A stretch of DNA of 64,000 nucleotides from Heliomicrobium modesticaldum Ice1 (GTDB lineage: Bacteria > Bacillota > Desulfitobacteriia > Heliobacteriales > Heliobacteriaceae): contig NC_010337.2 of NCBI RefSeq assembly GCF_000019165.1, forward strand, positions 289,501-353,500, in the 5' to 3' direction. The notes beneath the pieces were generated by a model. It was given only the letters and a program-made list of their open reading frames with translations, did not search any database and was not told the DNA's origin. The translations under genes and the position numbers were made by a program. How positions within the stretch are numbered: position 1 is the first letter of the stretch; every line of letters starts with the position of its first letter. Positions 18,100 through 27,084 of the stretch are shown in pieces.

Positions 18100-21000
18100 C
18101 TACGCAGAAGCCCCGCCCTGGCTATACAACCGCTCCTTCACCTTCCCCCACCGCCGCCGCAACCCCTCTTTCCAATCCTCCATCAGGGTGTAGACGACAG
18201 GGATGATGATGAGGGTGAACAGGGTCGATGAAAGCAGACCGCCGATGAGCACCACGGCCATGCTGGAGCGCGTTTCGCTCCCCTCGGTGAGCGCCAGAGC
18301 CGACGGCAGCATGCCGAAGACCATGGTCACCGTCGTCATGATGATCGGACGGAGCCGCGTCTGACCGGCCTCGATCAGCGCCTCTTTCAGGGAACGCCCC
18401 CGTTCGCGCAGGGTGTGGGTGTAGTCGATGAGCAAGGTGCCGTTTTTGGCGACGAGACCGTCCATCATGATGATGCCGATGAGCGAGAAGATGTTGAGCG
18501 AGTTTTTCGTCACCGCCAGGGCGATCAAAGCGCCGGCGATGCCCAAGGGCAGCGACAGCATGCGGATGAAAGGCGTCATGTAAGACTCGTAGAGCATGAC
18601 CAGGACCATGTAGACGAGGACGATGGACAGGGCCAAGGCAGCGACCAGTTCGCGGAAGGAGTCCTGCATGCTCTGGGCCGAACCCGTAAATCTGTAGGAC
18701 ACGCCCTGGGGCAGCCCCTTGGCCTTGATCTTGCTGTCGACCTCTTTGAGAAAGTCGTCGAGGACGCGACCCTGCAACCCGGCGGAGATGGTGATCGTCC
18801 GCTGCCGATCAGCCCGGCGGATCTCCGTCGGTCCGACGCCGATACCGATCCGGGCCACCTGCTGCAGTTGGACGGGGAGGCCGGCATTGTTGGTCAAGGT
18901 CAGGGTACGCAAGGCGTCCAAGTCTGACTTGTTCAGCCGGTTGATTCGGACGGTGACGTCGTATTCCTTATCGCCGACGCGATACTTGGTGGAAACGTTG
19001 CCATTCAGGGACGCCCGCAGCGTTTCGGAGATGTCCTTCACCGAAACGCCCATATAGGCCGCCTTCAATCGATCGATGGAGATCTGGATCTCCGGCTGGC
19101 CGACCCGCCAGTTCGAGTCAGTGTCGCGAGAACCTGCTGTGGCGGCGACGATCGCTTTGATGTCATCGACGGCGGTGAGCAGCGTTTTCGGATCCGATCC
19201 GGAGACCTCGATCTGCACGGGATAGCCGGAGCCGGAGGCCATGGAATCGCTCTCGGTCACGGTGATCCGCCCATCCGGAAAATTGACGGCCCACTGGCGG
19301 ATCTGTTCGGACACGTCCCAGACAGACCGTTTCCGCTCTCTCTTGTTGACAAGGGAGACGCCGATGCGACCGATGTTCGAACCGGCCGATCCCATGCCGA
19401 TGCCGCCTGTCGAGCCAAGAGAGGTCTGGAAGTAGCGGATCTCGGGGATGGTCTGCAAATAGGATTCAATGGTTTTTAACGCCTGGTCCGTCTTCTGGAT
19501 CGGCGTGCCGATGGGCAGTTCTACATTCACCGTGATGTCGCCCTGGTCGGTGCGCGGTGCAAATTCGAAGCCGATCAGTTTGAGGGGGACGAGCGCCGCC
19601 GAGGCGAAGAAAAAGAGGACGCCGGCGGCGATGACTTGTTTGCGGTGACGGAAGGACCATTCGAGGATGCGCAAGTAACGGTCACGGAAGCGGGCGGCAT
19701 AACGGTCCACCGGTGCAAAGATACAGGCCGCCTGATACCAGGAGACACCGGCCAACGGATGGAGTTTTGCCCCGCCGCCGCGGGGCTTCATCAACCGCGA
19801 GGCGAGCAGCGGCGTCAGCGTGAAGGAGACGAAGAGGGACATCAATGTGGCGAAGACGACGGTCAGGCCAAACTGGCGGAAGAACTGGCCGACCATGCCA
19901 CTCATAAAGGCGATGGGCGCAAAGACGACCACGTCAGAAAGGGTGATCGCGATGGCCGCCATACCGATCTCGGAGCGGCCGTCGAGGGCTGCCTGCTTCG
20001 GGCTTTTGCCCATGGCCAGGTGACGGTGGATGTTTTCCAAGACGACGATGGAGTCGTCGACGAGGATACCGATGCACATGGCCATGCCCATGAGGGACAT
20101 GACGTTGAAGGTGAAGCCGGCGAAGTACATCCCCGCCAGTGTGGAGATGAGCGACACAGGGATGGCGATGAGGACGGAGACCATGGAACGCCAGTCGCGC
20201 AAGAAGAAGAGCAAGGCCACGCTGGTTGTGAGGATGCCTTCTAGGATATTGGCACGGGTGCCGTTGACAGAGAGGCGTATGTACTGGGAAAAGTCGCGGG
20301 CGATGATCAACTGGGTGTCGCCGGGAAGCTCTTTTTTCAGGGAATCGATCTCTTTCTTGACGCGATCGCCCACATCGACGAGGCTGGCGTCAGACTGTTT
20401 GAAGACCATCAGCGCGAGGGCCGGTTGGCCGTTTAAGCGGGTGTACTCGCGGAGCTCCTTGTAGGTGTCAGACACATCGGCGATCTCCCGCAGGGCGATG
20501 GACTTGCCGTTCGCCATGGGAATCTCCAGGTTGCGGATCTCCTCGACAGAACGAAACTGGCCGAGCACGCGGACCATGTACTCTGCTTCCGGGCGGTCCA
20601 GGCGGCCGGAGGGCTCATTCAGGTTTTCCGAGTCCAAGCGGCGGATGACCTGGTTGATGGAAAGACCGTACCGCTCCAACTTGGTCCGGTCGATGTTGAT
20701 CTGGATCTCCCGCTCCTGGCCGCCGGAGATGGTCACCTCGGCGACACCGGGGATCTTCTGCAACCGCTCCTTGATCAGGTCCTTGGCCATCTCGTTGGCC
20801 TCATAAAGCGGTCGCGAGGAGCTGAAGGCGATGGCGGCCACCGGCAGGGCGTTCATGTCCCGTTTGATGACCACCGGGTCTTTGACATCCTCGGGGAGGC
20901 GCCCCTTGATCGAATCGACCTTTTTCTGCACATCGATGGCGGCCTGGTTGGCGTCCGCCGTCAGTTCAAACTCGATGAGAATGGTAGCCCGCCCTTCCAC

Positions 21001-21252
21001 GGAGACGGAAGTGAGCTTTTTTAAGCCCGCCAGGGAGGAGAGCCCTTCTTCGAGGGGTTTGACTACCTGGGTCTCGATCTCCTCGGCGCCGGCGCCGGGA
21101 TAGGCCGCCGACACAGTGACAAAAGGCGTATTCAGGGCGGGGTACAGCTCGACGCCGATGCTACGGTAGCTGTAGAGGCCGATGACAACGAAAAAGAGAG
21201 CGACCATCGTCATCATGGCCGGTCGCTTGAGCGCCAGTTCTGTGATACGCAA
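18100..21252 (-). CDS. RND-family efflux transporter, HAE1/AcrB type
   Basis: This large inner-membrane pump of about 1050 residues has the RND layout of two six-helix halves, each with a large extracytoplasmic loop. The start (MRITELALKRPAMMTMVALFF) is the family hallmark. I assign it to TTG 21252 because GGAGG lies eight bases upstream. The helix-4 proton-relay motif GILVDDSIVVLENIHRH and the GMVGQFFRQFGLTVVFATLM segment are visible. The second half has GIIMMDGLVAKNGTLLIDY. It probably exports hydrophobic compounds or lipids by proton antiport. No membrane-fusion or outer-membrane partner is adjacent, as is common in Firmicutes. The gene is monocistronic. Confidence 0.93.
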   Translation of the reverse strand: MRITELALKRPAMMTMVALFFVVIGLYSYRSIGVELYPALNTPFVTVSAAYPGAGAEEIETQVVKPLEEGLSSLAGLKKLTSVSVEGRATILIEFELTADANQAAIDVQKKVDSIKGRLPEDVKDPVVIKRDMNALPVAAIAFSSSRPLYEANEMAKDLIKERLQKIPGVAEVTISGGQEREIQINIDRTKLERYGLSINQVIRRLDSENLNEPSGRLDRPEAEYMVRVLGQFRSVEEIRNLEIPMANGKSIALREIADVSDTYKELREYTRLNGQPALALMVFKQSDASLVDVGDRVKKEIDSLKKELPGDTQLIIARDFSQYIRLSVNGTRANILEGILTTSVALLFFLRDWRSMVSVLIAIPVSLISTLAGMYFAGFTFNVMSLMGMAMCIGILVDDSIVVLENIHRHLAMGKSPKQAALDGRSEIGMAAIAITLSDVVVFAPIAFMSGMVGQFFRQFGLTVVFATLMSLFVSFTLTPLLASRLMKPRGGGAKLHPLAGVSWYQAACIFAPVDRYAARFRDRYLRILEWSFRHRKQVIAAGVLFFFASAALVPLKLIGFEFAPRTDQGDITVNVELPIGTPIQKTDQALKTIESYLQTIPEIRYFQTSLGSTGGIGMGSAGSNIGRIGVSLVNKRERKRSVWDVSEQIRQWAVNFPDGRITVTESDSMASGSGYPVQIEVSGSDPKTLLTAVDDIKAIVAATAGSRDTDSNWRVGQPEIQISIDRLKAAYMGVSVKDISETLRASLNGNVSTKYRVGDKEYDVTVRINRLNKSDLDALRTLTLTNNAGLPVQLQQVARIGIGVGPTEIRRADRQRTITISAGLQGRVLDDFLKEVDSKIKAKGLPQGVSYRFTGSAQSMQDSFRELVAALALSIVLVYMVLVMLYESYMTPFIRMLSLPLGIAGALIALAVTKNSLNIFSLIGIIMMDGLVAKNGTLLIDYTHTLRERGRSLKEALIEAGQTRLRPIIMTTVTMVFGMLPSALALTEGSETRSSMAVVLIGGLLSSTLFTLIIIPVVYTLMEDWKEGLRRRWGKVKERLYSQGGASA

Positions 21253-21460
21253 CGGGTATACCTCCTGCGAAATGCCGAATAGGGTTGTCCGGTTCGGTCG
21301 CGATGGCTCCATTGTATCACGGCGATTCCCCCCGATCACCGATAAAAAGACGAAAAAGCTCGCCAAAGTTCAAAGATTTTTCCAGCTCAGAGGGCAAACA
21401 AGGGTTTTGACGCGGCAAGTCGAATAAAGGACAAAACGCAGAAAAGAAAGGAACAGGCCG

Positions 21461-23581
21461 ATGAACAGACTTGCCGAACCGCCGCGCCGGCTGTTGATGG
21501 GAAACGAGGCGATTGCCTGGGGCGCCATCGAGGCCGGCGTCCGTGTGGTCGCCGCCTATCCCGGCACACCGTCGACGGAAGTGACAGAAAAGATCCTGGA
21601 ACATGCTGCTGATTATGGGATATATGCCGAGTGGTCCGTCAATGAGAAAGTGGCCCTTGAGACGGCCATTGCCGCCTCCTGGGCGGGCGCCCGCGCTATG
21701 GCTTGCATGAAACAGGTCGGCCTCAACGTCGCCTCCGATCCCTTGATGACCCTGGCCTATCTGGGTGTGAAGGGCGGCCTCGTCCTGATCGTCGCCGACG
21801 ATCCGGGACCACACAGCTCCCAGACGGAACAGGATACGCGCCTTTTCGCCCGCTTCGCCAAACTCCCTGTCCTCGATCCGGCCACACCGGAAGAAGCCCG
21901 CGAGATGGTCAAAGCGGCCTTTCGATTGTCCGAGGACCTGCAGGTCCCCGTCATTGTCCGACCCACCACCCGAACGGCCCATGTCTGCCAGGACATGTCT
22001 TTTTCCCCACCGCCCCTACCCGCCCTCCCTCTCCCCCCGGTCCGCTTTGAGCGCGATCCAGGCTGGGTGATCCTACCCTCCCTGTCGGCCAAACGCCATC
22101 GCCGCCTCAACGCCATCCAGGATGAGATGCGCCGCTGGTTCCTGCAGCATCGCCTGAACGGCATCGCTCCGCTCTGTGGCGAAGACGGAACGGCCGGTTG
22201 CACCGGAAACTGCTCCGAAGACACTGGAAATGTCAAAAACGCCGGATATGCCGGTCATTCGGGGAAAGCCGTCGAGGACCTCGCCATCGTGGCCGGCGGT
22301 GTGGCCTATAGCTATGTTCAAGAAGGGCTGGCCATTCTCGGCGTCTCCATCCCCGTCTATAAGGTGGGCGCTCCCGTTCCCTTGCCGTCCGCGCCTATCC
22401 TCGACTTCCTCGGCAATAAAAAATCTGTGCTGATCGTAGAGGAGCAAGAACCGGTGATTGAAGAGCAGTTGACGGTCGAGGCCTATCGAACCGGCCTATG
22501 CCTGTCGATCATCGGAAAAAACTCGGGCCACCTTCCCCGGGAAGGCGAATTCAGCACCGATCTGCTGTTGCCGCTGCTGCGCCGCTTTGTCACCGGTTCG
22601 ATCCATTGCGACCGGACGCCGGCAGCTTCTGCCTCGCCGGCGCCGCTTACCCCAGTGGGGCAGCCGGGGTCCGCTCCCGCAATTTCTACCGGTTCGGCCG
22701 TCGCACCGGCCCCGGTGTCTGCCCATTCCCTGCCGGCGCCGCCGCTGCGCACCCCGATCCTCTGTGCCGGTTGCCCTCACCGCAACAGCTTCTACGCCTT
22801 CATCCAAGCCGCCCGTAGCCGCGACGCCCTCTTCACCGGCGATATCGGCTGTTACACCCTGGGCGCCATGCCGCCGCTGGGTGCTGCCGACACCATCATC
22901 TGCATGGGCGCCTCGGTGGCCATGGCCGCCGGCTTTTCCCACATCGAGCCGGATCGACCTCACATCGCCTTTTTGGGCGACTCTACCTTCTTCCACTCCG
23001 GTATCCCGCCCTTGATCAACGCCGTCTACCAGCAGGCTCGCATGACCCTGGTCGTCCTGGACAACCGGACGACGGCCATGACGGGTCACCAACCGCACCC
23101 CGGCCTGGGCCGCAAGGGAACGGGCGAGATCGCGCCGACCATCGATATCGCCGCTGTCGCCCGCGGCTGCGGCGTCGAGTGGGTGCGCACCGTCGACCCT
23201 TATGACATTGCGGCCACCATCGCCGCCGCCCGGGAGGCCCTCGACTATCCCGGCGTCTCCGTCATCATCGCCCGCCGCGATTGTGTCAACCTCGCGCGCC
23301 GTTCCACTCCCTACCGGATCGACGCGGAAGCCTGCCGCCGCTGCGGCATTTGCCTGCACAAGTTCGGCTGCCCCGCCCTTTACGAAGTGAAGCCTGCCGA
23401 CAAAGCGTCCGCTGCGCTTTCGGAAAAAAATCTATCTGTCGAAGGGGCTGGCGCTCCCACAACCGACACGGGTCAAGGCGGTAAACCGGCCGTCGCCATC
23501 GCACGCGAAAAGTGTTTCGGCTGCGGCGCCTGCGCCCAGATCTGTCCCTGGAAAGCCATTTCGCCGGAGGTGGCGTCATGA
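21461..23581 (+). CDS. iorA: Indolepyruvate:ferredoxin oxidoreductase, alpha subunit
   Basis: This 706-residue subunit oxidatively decarboxylates aryl pyruvates, made from Trp, Phe or Tyr by transamination, to aryl-acetyl-CoA, reducing ferredoxin. The N-terminal part (LLMGNEAIAWGAIEAGVRVV, AYPGTPSTEV) is the pyruvate-oxidoreductase domain. The thiamine-diphosphate domain carries CAGCPHRNSFYA and GDIGCYTLG near residues 430-470. Two ferredoxin motifs end the protein (CRRCGICLHKFGCP and CFGCGACAQICP). A Cys-containing insert (about 230-262) and a Pro/Ala/Ser linker (about 385-425) are unusual additions. The start has AAAGGA upstream. It overlaps iorB by four bases (ATGA). Confidence 0.96.
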   Translation: MNRLAEPPRRLLMGNEAIAWGAIEAGVRVVAAYPGTPSTEVTEKILEHAADYGIYAEWSVNEKVALETAIAASWAGARAMACMKQVGLNVASDPLMTLAYLGVKGGLVLIVADDPGPHSSQTEQDTRLFARFAKLPVLDPATPEEAREMVKAAFRLSEDLQVPVIVRPTTRTAHVCQDMSFSPPPLPALPLPPVRFERDPGWVILPSLSAKRHRRLNAIQDEMRRWFLQHRLNGIAPLCGEDGTAGCTGNCSEDTGNVKNAGYAGHSGKAVEDLAIVAGGVAYSYVQEGLAILGVSIPVYKVGAPVPLPSAPILDFLGNKKSVLIVEEQEPVIEEQLTVEAYRTGLCLSIIGKNSGHLPREGEFSTDLLLPLLRRFVTGSIHCDRTPAASASPAPLTPVGQPGSAPAISTGSAVAPAPVSAHSLPAPPLRTPILCAGCPHRNSFYAFIQAARSRDALFTGDIGCYTLGAMPPLGAADTIICMGASVAMAAGFSHIEPDRPHIAFLGDSTFFHSGIPPLINAVYQQARMTLVVLDNRTTAMTGHQPHPGLGRKGTGEIAPTIDIAAVARGCGVEWVRTVDPYDIAATIAAAREALDYPGVSVIIARRDCVNLARRSTPYRIDAEACRRCGICLHKFGCPALYEVKPADKASAALSEKNLSVEGAGAPTTDTGQGGKPAVAIAREKCFGCGACAQICPWKAISPEVAS

Positions 23582-24192
23582 AGACCTTTAACCTGATCAT
23601 CACCGGCGTCGGCGGCCAAGGCGGCGTCCTGGCGTCGCGCCTCTTTGCCGAAGCGGCGCTGGCCGCCGGATACAAGGTTCGCACATCGGAAACGATCGGC
23701 ATGGCCCAACGGGAAGGCTCTGTCATCAGCCATGTCCGCGTCGGAGAACGCCTGTGGAGCGCCCTGATCCCCGACGGCGCCGCCGATGTCCTCATCAGCC
23801 TAGAACTGGCGGAGGGTCTAAAGGGCTGGACAAAAGTCGCCCCGCACGGTCGAGCCATCATCAACCGCCGCCCAATCATCCCGCCGGCGGCCTCTCTGGG
23901 TTTGACCCGCTACGACGAAGGGGCCATTATCGAGTTTTTACAACAACAGGGACAGCGCGTCCACTTGATCGACGCCACCGCAGCCGCATTGGAGACAGGC
24001 AACGCCAAGACGACCAACATGGTCATGCTCGGCGCCCTGTCGACGCTGCCCGGCCTTCCCGTCACCGCAGACATGCTCTGGCAGGCGGCGGAGGCTCTCT
24101 TGCCTGCCCGCCTCCGCGAGATCAACCGCCAGGCCTTCCTGACCGGCCGAAGCCTGGGGTCTTGTGCCGGAACATCGCCTTTGGTATCCTAA
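23578..24192 (+). CDS. iorB: Indolepyruvate:ferredoxin oxidoreductase, beta subunit
   Basis: This 204-residue gamma/beta-type subunit completes the IorAB heterodimer. It begins MKTFNLIITGVGGQGGVLASRL, the typical glycine-rich start of the pyruvate-ferredoxin oxidoreductase gamma domain, and has ETIGMAQREGSVISHVR near residue 39. The ATG at 23578 overlaps the iorA stop as ATGA, so translation is coupled. The product acts in the cytosol on the ferredoxin pool. Confidence 0.95.
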   Translation: MKTFNLIITGVGGQGGVLASRLFAEAALAAGYKVRTSETIGMAQREGSVISHVRVGERLWSALIPDGAADVLISLELAEGLKGWTKVAPHGRAIINRRPIIPPAASLGLTRYDEGAIIEFLQQQGQRVHLIDATAAALETGNAKTTNMVMLGALSTLPGLPVTADMLWQAAEALLPARLREINRQAFLTGRSLGSCAGTSPLVS

Positions 24193-24289
24193 AGGATGAG
24201 ATGTAAGGTTCCTTTCTGACGGACGGGATCATTGCACCGCCTGAACATTCATAGAAAGGTCATGGAGCCGAGCCGAGACGCCTGAGAGG

Positions 24290-24359
24290 CACCTGAGCGT
24301 AATTGGGCAATTGAACAATTACGCAACCGAGCACCTGAGCAATGGAGACCCACCTGAGC
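24290..24359 (+). repeat. Three copies of a 9-bp direct repeat before paaK
   Basis: CACCTGAGC occurs at 24290-24298, 24332-24340 and 24351-24359. Between the first two lies an inverted repeat GTAATTG..CAATTAC. The ~200-base gap between iorB and paaK otherwise has no gene. The repeats could be regulator sites or slippage products. Confidence 0.6.
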
Positions 24360-24391
24360 CAATCAGTAGAGCATGAGAGGAGAAGAGAAAC

Positions 24392-25714
24392 ATGACCCCA
24401 TCTGCCGTCGCCTGTGAACGGACGGAGATGCGCCGTCCTATCGATTTTGACGCTATCGCCCAAAGCCAGTTTCCCCTGCTGGTGCAGACCATCCGTCGCG
24501 CCTACCAGATGAGCCCCTTTTATCGGGAGCGTTTTCAAGCGGCGGGGATCGCGCCTGACCATATCCGCTCCATGGACGACCTGGCTCGCCTGCCCTTCAC
24601 CACCAAGCAAGACCTGCGGCAAGCCTACCCGCTGGGCCTGATGGCTGTCAATGAAGAAGAGGTTGTCCGCATCCATTCCTCATCGGGAACGACAGGCAAA
24701 CCGGTCATCGTGCCCTATACCCGGAAGGATGTCGACGACTGGGCCGTCATGATGGCCCGCTGCCTGAAAACGGTCGGCGTCAGCCGCCGCGACCGCGTGC
24801 AGGTGACGCCCGGTTACGGCCTATGGACGGCCGGCATCGGTTTTCAAGCCGGTGTGGAGAAACTGGGCGCCATGACGATTCCCACCGGCCCCGGCAACAC
24901 AGATAAGCAGTTGGAGATGATGACCGACCTGAAGGCGTCGGTGCTCATCGGCACCTCCTCCTACGGTTTGCTGCTGGCCGAAGAAGCGGAACGCCGCGGA
25001 ATCCTCGAGGCGATCCAACTGCGAATCGGCATCTTCGGCTCCGAACGGTGGGGCGACAAGATGCGCAGGCGCATCGAGGAGATCTTCGGGATCGAGACTT
25101 TTGACATTTACGGTCTGACGGAGATCTACGGACCGGGCATCGCCATCGACTGCCCTTGCCACGAGGGCCTTCACTTCTGGTCCGATTACCTCATCTTCGA
25201 GGTCATCGATCCGGAGACAGGCCATGTCCTCCCGCCGGGCCAGGAAGGCGAACTGGTGATCACCACCATCGCCAAGGAAGGCATGCCCCTCATCCGCTAC
25301 CGCACCCGGGACATCACCACCATCGAGACCTACGCCTGTTCCTGCGGCAGCCCTTTCCCGATGATCCGGCGCGTGCTGGGGCGGACCGACGACATGATCA
25401 AGATCAAAGGGGTCAATATCTACCCCGGCCAGATCGACCATGTCCTCAAGCACACCCCCGGCGTGTCCAGCGAATACCAGATCGTCCTGGAGCGGGTGGA
25501 CAACAAGGACCATATCCGCATCCGCGTCGAGTTGTCCAACGGACACGAGCCGGAAGATGTCGCCCGGGCCTGCCGCAAAAACATCAAGTCGGTCATCGGC
25601 ATCGTCGCCGATGTGGAAGTCCTCCCCCATGGCGGGCTGCCGCGCAGCGAAAAGAAGACACGGCGGGTCTTCGATCACCGCTACGATTATCTGGAAAATC
25701 CACCCAAAGCATAA
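24392..25714 (+). CDS. paaK: Phenylacetate-CoA ligase (aryl-CoA ligase)
   Basis: This 440-residue adenylate-forming enzyme has the phosphate loop SSSGTTGKPVIVPYT (about 91-105), the YGLTEIYGPG motif (about 240) and YRTRDIT (about 305), followed by the C-terminal lysine domain with GRTDDMIKIKGVNIYPGQI. Length and motifs match PaaK. Beside iorAB it most likely interconverts aryl-acetate and aryl-acetyl-CoA. In an anaerobe this would either recover energy from the CoA thioester or activate arylacetates for reductive carboxylation to amino acids. The start has AGGAGAAGAG upstream. Confidence 0.93.
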   Translation: MTPSAVACERTEMRRPIDFDAIAQSQFPLLVQTIRRAYQMSPFYRERFQAAGIAPDHIRSMDDLARLPFTTKQDLRQAYPLGLMAVNEEEVVRIHSSSGTTGKPVIVPYTRKDVDDWAVMMARCLKTVGVSRRDRVQVTPGYGLWTAGIGFQAGVEKLGAMTIPTGPGNTDKQLEMMTDLKASVLIGTSSYGLLLAEEAERRGILEAIQLRIGIFGSERWGDKMRRRIEEIFGIETFDIYGLTEIYGPGIAIDCPCHEGLHFWSDYLIFEVIDPETGHVLPPGQEGELVITTIAKEGMPLIRYRTRDITTIETYACSCGSPFPMIRRVLGRTDDMIKIKGVNIYPGQIDHVLKHTPGVSSEYQIVLERVDNKDHIRIRVELSNGHEPEDVARACRKNIKSVIGIVADVEVLPHGGLPRSEKKTRRVFDHRYDYLENPPKA

Positions 25715-25727
25715 AGGGCATTTTTCC

Positions 25728-25758
25728 AAAGGCCTCCCGGTCTGACCGGAGGCCTTTT
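25728..25758 (+). terminator. Terminator of the iorAB-paaK unit
   Basis: AAAGGCCTCC-CGGTC pairs with GACCG-GAGGCCTTTT, followed by GCTTTT. It lies 14 bases past the paaK stop and just before gerB. Confidence 0.85.
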
Positions 25759-25783
25759 GCTTTTCGCGGTGCATACTAGAGGT

Positions 25784-26875
25784 ATGCGAAAAGAGTTGAT
25801 TTCTTCCACACAAGTTTTTGCGCTCGCCACCATCTTTTTGCTGGGATCGTGGATCATCTTGACGCCCTCGTCCCGCATCACCAAGCAAGACGCCTGGATC
25901 GGCTCGCTGTTGCTCGGACTCCCCGCCTGCGGCTACGCCCTCTTGCTCTCTGCCGTCAAAGACCTCTATCCCGGTGAAAACCTGATCGGCCTCTCCAGAA
26001 AGGCCTTTGGCCAACGAATCGGCTCCATTCTCGCGGTCTTTTGGCTCTGGTTTCCTTTGCATTTGGCCGCGCTGGTGTTGAACAACCTGACCAGCCTGCT
26101 CATGTACCAGATTTACCCTACCGCATCAGCCATCACCCTCTCCTTGCCGCTGATCATCGTTATCGCCTATAGCGCTGCCTTAGGTCCGGAGGTCATCGCT
26201 CGCTTTGCCCTGATCCTCTTGCCGCTGATCATCGCCGGCTTGTTGGCCATTTACGGGTTGGCCATCCCCCTCTTCGATGCGCATCACCTGTTCCCCCTCT
26301 TGGAAGCGTCGACAGGGGACTTCCTCCGCCAGGGATTGGCCGGCTTCTCTTTTCCCTTCGCCGAGATGATCCTCCTCTTCCCTTTCCTCGCCCATGCCCC
26401 CAAAGACAGGAGCCTCTTGCGACCACTCCTCTCCGCTGTTATCCTTTCGACGCTGCTCTTTGCGCTCCGCGACATGATCGCTATCGCCGTCTTTGGGCAA
26501 GCGGAAGTCGATACGCTCCTTTTTCCGCTCTTTAGTGTCGTGCTCCACGAAGAACTGGGGATTTTTCTCGATCGCCTGGATGTGGCCTTCATTCCCGTCT
26601 TTTTTTTCTCATCGCTGATCAAAGGCATGATCTGTTTCTATAGCTTCATTGAACATCTGACCGATTGGCTTGGCGCAAAGGAGCGCTCGCTTTTGATCCC
26701 ACCGGCGGCGCTGTTGACGGTAGGCCTCTCCTTGTTTGTCTACGAACACCTCCTCGACGTTTTTGACTTTGCCAATAAGGCCTACGCCCTTTACCTGCTT
26801 CCCTGGGCCCTTGGGTTTCCCCTCGGGGCGCTTATCCTTCGCTACCGGAAGAAAGTGAAGCCAAGCCAATCGTAA
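25784..26875 (+). CDS. Spore germinant receptor B subunit (GerB/GerKB family permease)
   Basis: This 363-residue protein has about ten hydrophobic helices and belongs to the endospore germination permease family (amino acid/polyamine/organocation fold). Its start, MRKELISSTQVFALATIFLLGSW, aligns with the usual family N-terminus. It would sit in the spore inner membrane with GerA and GerC and contribute the germinant-binding site. I prefer ATG 25784, although in-frame GTG and TTG codons lie just upstream and the Shine-Dalgarno is poor. Unusually, it is on the opposite strand from gerA and gerC, and its 3' end overlaps the convergent 80-residue membrane protein by 34 bp. Confidence 0.9.
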   Translation: MRKELISSTQVFALATIFLLGSWIILTPSSRITKQDAWIGSLLLGLPACGYALLLSAVKDLYPGENLIGLSRKAFGQRIGSILAVFWLWFPLHLAALVLNNLTSLLMYQIYPTASAITLSLPLIIVIAYSAALGPEVIARFALILLPLIIAGLLAIYGLAIPLFDAHHLFPLLEASTGDFLRQGLAGFSFPFAEMILLFPFLAHAPKDRSLLRPLLSAVILSTLLFALRDMIAIAVFGQAEVDTLLFPLFSVVLHEELGIFLDRLDVAFIPVFFFSSLIKGMICFYSFIEHLTDWLGAKERSLLIPPAALLTVGLSLFVYEHLLDVFDFANKAYALYLLPWALGFPLGALILRYRKKVKPSQS

Positions 26876-27084
26876 AGCCTTTCACCCATGGGCATGTACC
26901 ATTGACCGATCCAGCGCGTCGGGTGAAGCAGCGGCTCTCCCATCTGGCTGCCGATCAGGGTGTAGTAGACACCCGTCACCAACATAAATAGATAAGCCGC
27001 TTTCATCTTCCAAGGCGCCTTTTCGAGGGACGTTCCCTGCACAAGAAGCAGCAGGCCGGCAATACCAAGGAGGAGGATGATCAC
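26842..27084 (-). CDS. Small two-helix membrane protein in the ger operon (possible D subunit)
   Basis: This 80-residue protein has two predicted membrane helices (about residues 1-17 and 29-48) and a polar aromatic C-terminal tail (HPTRWIGQWYMPMGERL). Its ATG overlaps the gerC stop by four bases, so it is translationally coupled to the germinant receptor operon. Some Bacillus ger operons carry a small two-helix D subunit that modulates germination. By size, topology and position this is a candidate, although no sequence family is recognised. The 3' end overlaps gerB on the other strand. Confidence 0.7.
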   Translation of the reverse strand: MIILLLGIAGLLLLVQGTSLEKAPWKMKAAYLFMLVTGVYYTLIGSQMGEPLLHPTRWIGQWYMPMGERLYDWLGFTFFR

